NCBI RefSeq assembly: GCF_900112815.1
Contig: NZ_FOND01000017.1
Coordinates: forward strand, 27,376-91,375
Direction of reading: 5' to 3'
Source: Blastococcus tunisiensis
GTDB lineage: Bacteria > Actinomycetota > Actinomycetes > Mycobacteriales > Geodermatophilaceae
DNA: 64,000 bases
This document shows positions 62,174-64,000 of the stretch, piece after piece. Under the pieces are notes generated by a model. It saw only the letters and a program-made list of their open reading frames with translations. It did not search any database and was not told the DNA's origin. The translations under genes and the position numbers were made by a program. Position 1 is the first letter of the stretch. The number at the start of each line of letters is the position of its first letter.

Positions 62174-63244
62174 ATGCCCGCCGACCCCCCTGAAGCCGGG
62201 GGGTCGCTCTCCCGGAGCGACCCCGTCCGCGTGGCGACGATCCCGTTCGCCGGCCCCTACGTCGACGCCGTCCTCCCGCCGGACGCCGTGCGCGTCGGAC
62301 CCTCGGGCGAGCTCAGCCCTTGGCTGGACTCCGCCTACCTCGCCGCGCACGCCACGGACGTCGACGTCCTGCACCTGCACACCGGGCCCGCGCACGTCGC
62401 AGCCGCGGCGGTCGAGTGCTGGGCCGAGACCGTCCGCCGTCTCGGCATCCCGCTGGTCGTCACCGTGCACGGGCTGGGCGCGGGGGTGCGGGAAGGGCAC
62501 TGCCCGGCCGACCCGGGAATGGACGCGCACCTGGAGGCCGTGCTCTCGACGGCCGAGGTCGTCCTCACCCTCACGCCGGGGGCCGCCGACGAGATCGCCG
62601 AGCGGTACGGCCGCACGGCCATCGTCGTCGCGCACCCCACCGTCGCGGCACCCGACCCGGAGCTGGGCGCGGAGCGGGGCCTCGTGGGGCTGCGGCTGGG
62701 ACGGGTCTCGGCGGCGGTGCCCGACCCCGGGGCTCTCGTGCGGGCCGCGCTGTCCGGCGCCGTCTCGGGCGGCGGCCGGCTCCGCGTCCTGGTCGACGCC
62801 GCCGACGCGTCGTGGGCCGGCAGCGAGGTCCGCAGGCTGGCCGGCCTCGGCGAGCTGGAGGTCGTGGTCCATTCCGGCGACGGGTGGGCCGCGCAGCTGC
62901 AGCAGCTGCACGTGGCGGTGCTGCCCGAGCCGTGCGGCCGGCACTCCCTCGACCTCGAGATCTGCCGGGACGTGGGCACCCGCGTCGTGGCCCCGGGGTG
63001 CGGCTGGTTCGTCGACCAGTGGTCCGACGTCGTGCCGTACGGCAACCACGAGCACGGCCGGCTGGACCCGGTGTCGCTGGCGGCCGCCGTCGGCGCGGCG
63101 CTGGCCCGTCCGATGCCGCGGCCGGCCGACCGGGACCGGCGCGCGGAGCAGCTGGCCGCGGTGCGCCGCGTGCACGCCGAGGTCTACGCACAGCTGGCCG
63201 AGCAGGTGTTCCCGGGAGTGCGGGGGAGCGCGGGCTCCGCCTGA
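62174..63244 (+). CDS. Glycosyltransferase-like (GT-B fold) protein
   Basis: 356 residues from the ATG at 62174 (GAGGAG 15 bases before); GTG at 62171 or 62231 are alternatives. VATIPFAGPYVDAV, VDVLHLHTG, PLVVTVHGLG and LTLTPGAADEIAERYG resemble the N-terminal domain of GT4 glycosyltransferases; VLPEPCGRHSLDLEICRDVGTRVVAPGCGWF resembles the donor-side motif, where the usual EPFG..LEAMA pattern is altered. A transferase role is likely, but the substrate is unknown. Hairpins overlap the first codons (62185-62224). Confidence 0.7.
   Translation: MPADPPEAGGSLSRSDPVRVATIPFAGPYVDAVLPPDAVRVGPSGELSPWLDSAYLAAHATDVDVLHLHTGPAHVAAAAVECWAETVRRLGIPLVVTVHGLGAGVREGHCPADPGMDAHLEAVLSTAEVVLTLTPGAADEIAERYGRTAIVVAHPTVAAPDPELGAERGLVGLRLGRVSAAVPDPGALVRAALSGAVSGGGRLRVLVDAADASWAGSEVRRLAGLGELEVVVHSGDGWAAQLQQLHVAVLPEPCGRHSLDLEICRDVGTRVVAPGCGWFVDQWSDVVPYGNHEHGRLDPVSLAAAVGAALARPMPRPADRDRRAEQLAAVRRVHAEVYAQLAEQVFPGVRGSAGSA
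62185..62224 (+). promoter_or_regulatory. Two mutually exclusive hairpins at the 5' end of the GT gene
   Basis: CCCCCC (62185-62190) can pair with GGGGGG (62198-62203), while GGGGTCGCTC (62200-62209) pairs perfectly with GAGCGACCCC (62215-62224). The two share bases 62200-62203, so only one can form at a time, as in attenuators. Confidence 0.45.
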
Positions 63245-63285
63245 TCCCCTCGGGGACGCGGGCCGCTCCGTGCAGATCTTCTGTG

Positions 63286-63359
63286 TGGGCAGGGGCGGGG
63301 TCGAACCGCCGACCTCTCGCTTTTCAGGCGAGCGCTCGTACCGACTGAGCTACCTGCCC
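63286..63359 (-). tRNA. tRNA-Phe (GAA)
   Basis: Cloverleaf read on the minus strand: acceptor GGGCAGG/CCTGCCC, anticodon arm CTCGC-CTGAAAA-GCGAG with anticodon GAA, T arm GGCGG-TTCGACC-CCGCC. 74 bases, CCA not encoded. Confidence 0.96.
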
Positions 63360-63382
63360 CTCCCGGTGTCTCCACCGGAGAG

Positions 63383-63456
63383 CGACCCTGACGGGACTCG
63401 AACCCGCGACCTCCGCCGTGACAGGGCGGCGCGCTAACCAACTGCGCTACAGGGCC
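63383..63456 (-). tRNA. tRNA-Asp (GTC)
   Basis: Acceptor GGCCCTG/CAGGGTC with one G-U pair, anticodon arm CCGCC-CTGTCAC-GGCGG, T arm CGGG-TTCGAGT-CCCG. 74 bases, CCA not encoded. Confidence 0.96.
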
Positions 63457-63494
63457 TTGCTGGTGCAGTCCTGCCTGCTGACTGCTGTCGTGCG

Positions 63495-63567
63495 TGCCCC
63501 CAACGGGGTTCGAACCCGTGCTACCGCCTTGAAAGGGCGGCGTCCTGGACCACTAGACGATGGGGGC
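63495..63567 (-). tRNA. tRNA-Glu (TTC)
   Basis: Acceptor GCCCCCA/TGGGGGC, anticodon arm CCGCC-CTTTCAA-GGCGG, T loop TTCGAAC. 73 bases, CCA not encoded. First of the Glu-Asp-Phe run in the direction of transcription. Confidence 0.96.
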
Positions 63568-63599
63568 TCGTAGTTCGCCGGGGGCGGAAGAAACAATAC

Positions 63600-63773
63600 A
63601 TGCCCCTCGCGGCACCACCCCGGCGGGGGGCGAGGGTGCCGCCGCCGGGTCAGACGGTATGACCCGACCGATCCCGTGGGGAGCGGTTGCGGGTCGGGGC
63701 CTTCCACACCAGAAACGTGGGTTACCGGGGAGGAGCCCCTGCCCGGCCTATCCGACATGTGTGGGAGGCCCCG
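63600..63773 (+). ncRNA. Candidate IS110 bridge RNA leader
   Basis: The leader holds a chain of stem-loops: GGCACC...GGTGCC around 63610-63637, GGGTCA-GACGGTA-TGACCC around 63645-63664, GACCCG...CGGGTC enclosing ACCG...CGGT further on, CCAC...GTGG, and GGGG-AGGA-GCCCC near 63728-63740. In IS110-group elements this region encodes the structured bridge RNA that pairs with donor and target DNA. Exact ends and loops are not determined. Confidence 0.45.
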
Positions 63774-64000
63774 ATGGGTGTGGAGCGTACGAGCGTCGGG
63801 CTGGACGTGCACGCACGATCGGTGTCCGCGGCGGCGATCGACGGCGTCACGGGCGAGTTGATCAAGAAGCGGCTGGTACCCACGACCGACACCGTGATCG
63901 AGTGGGTGCGTGGCCTGCCGGGTCCGGCGGCGGTCACCTACGAGGCCGGGCCGACCGGGTTCGGGCTGGCCCGGGCACTGGCCACCGCGGGGATCCGCTG
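63774..64000 (+). CDS. IS110-family transposase, N-terminal part (partial)
   Basis: 75 codons visible from the ATG at 63774 (GGGAGG upstream). RuvC-like DEDD domain: Asp11 in SVGLDVHARSVSAAAID and Glu57 in VTYEAGPTGFGLARAL are the first two catalytic acids. The other two Asp residues and the C-terminal Tnp domain with its serine lie beyond the edge. Completeness cannot be judged. Confidence 0.9.
   Translation, partial: MGVERTSVGLDVHARSVSAAAIDGVTGELIKKRLVPTTDTVIEWVRGLPGPAAVTYEAGPTGFGLARALATAGIR

Larger units (their letters stand above)
63590..64000 (+). mobile_element. IS110-family insertion sequence, left end (cut by window edge)
   Basis: A DEDD transposase starts at 63774 behind a hairpin-rich, gene-free leader, the layout of the IS110 group, which keeps its longer non-coding end before the transposase. 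The element boundary is not visible because IS110 elements lack clear terminal inverted repeats; 63590 is only a nominal start after tRNA-Glu. Confidence 0.7.

Noticed and set aside
63286..63773. tRNA-anchored genomic island attachment site
   Set aside because: No direct repeat of a tRNA 3' end is visible and the IS110 element does not use tyrosine-integrase attachment sites.

Overview
The window is very GC-rich, gene-dense DNA from a high-GC actinobacterium. The evidence is an HspR-type dnaK operon with matching HAIR operators, an S-(hydroxymethyl)mycothiol dehydrogenase (so mycothiol is probably the cell thiol), an EtfD-like Fe-S membrane protein, DUF3151 next to fba, DUF3073 next to purM, and many GTG starts with 4-base stop/start overlaps. 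Gene order and the style of the intergenic palindromes suggest Geodermatophilaceae (Blastococcus/Geodermatophilus-like); that family placement is inference.

Layout. 0-2.1 kb: 5' part of an EtfD-like gene and an orphan AbiEi/DUF559-type gene. 2.3-7.1 kb: dnaK-grpE-dnaJ-hspR, with a MarR gene overlapping hspR. 7.2-10.5 kb: a MarR/MFS efflux pair behind a 15-bp inverted-repeat operator, then OsmC and OhrR-like peroxide genes. 10.6-13.3 kb: clpB with its own HAIR element. 13.4-23.7 kb: small membrane proteins, a membrane-anchored molybdopterin enzyme plus a fasciclin lipoprotein, TspO, pyrE, two flavoenzymes, a pentapeptide protein, fba and DUF3151. 23.8-25.8 kb: an orphan sugar-type ABC permease and ATPase, the ATPase with degenerate motifs. 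26.5-45.3 kb: purine synthesis genes (purA; purD-purB-purC; purS-purQ-purL; purF-purM) mixed with GDPD, rsgA, a palindrome-flanked DUF559 gene between purC and purS, an OFA-type MFS pair and mycothiol-linked formaldehyde detoxification. 45.3-49.8 kb: DUF3073, a leucine/valine dehydrogenase and a complete SBP-permease-ATPase system paralogous to the orphan one. 50-58.4 kb: cell-wall functions (M23 peptidase, bifunctional PBP), lipoprotein, and an overlapping MBL hydrolase/AMP ligase/GMC oxidoreductase operon. 58.5-63.2 kb: unknown proteins, a receiver/thioredoxin-reductase-like fusion and a glycosyltransferase-like protein. 63.3-63.6 kb: tRNA-Phe, tRNA-Asp and tRNA-Glu. From about 63.6 kb: left end of an IS110-family element cut by the window edge.

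How parts work together. HspR encoded at 6238 should repress both the dnaK operon and clpB through the two HAIR sites, giving one heat-shock regulon. Seven pur genes sit on one strand from 30.3 to 38.1 kb and 42.7 to 45.3 kb, and purA is at 26.6 kb. They cover most steps to AMP; purN, purE, purK and purH are not in the window. No CRISPR array, prophage or rRNA was seen.

Most unusual: (1) a PD-(D/E)XK-like DUF559 gene between purC and purS bracketed by two related long palindromes with a compensatory base-pair change; (2) the hairpin-rich leader of the IS110 element, a bridge-RNA candidate; (3) an ABC ATPase that lost its signature motif and switch histidine while a close paralogue 25 kb away keeps both; (4) several dispersed inverted-repeat families at gene ends.
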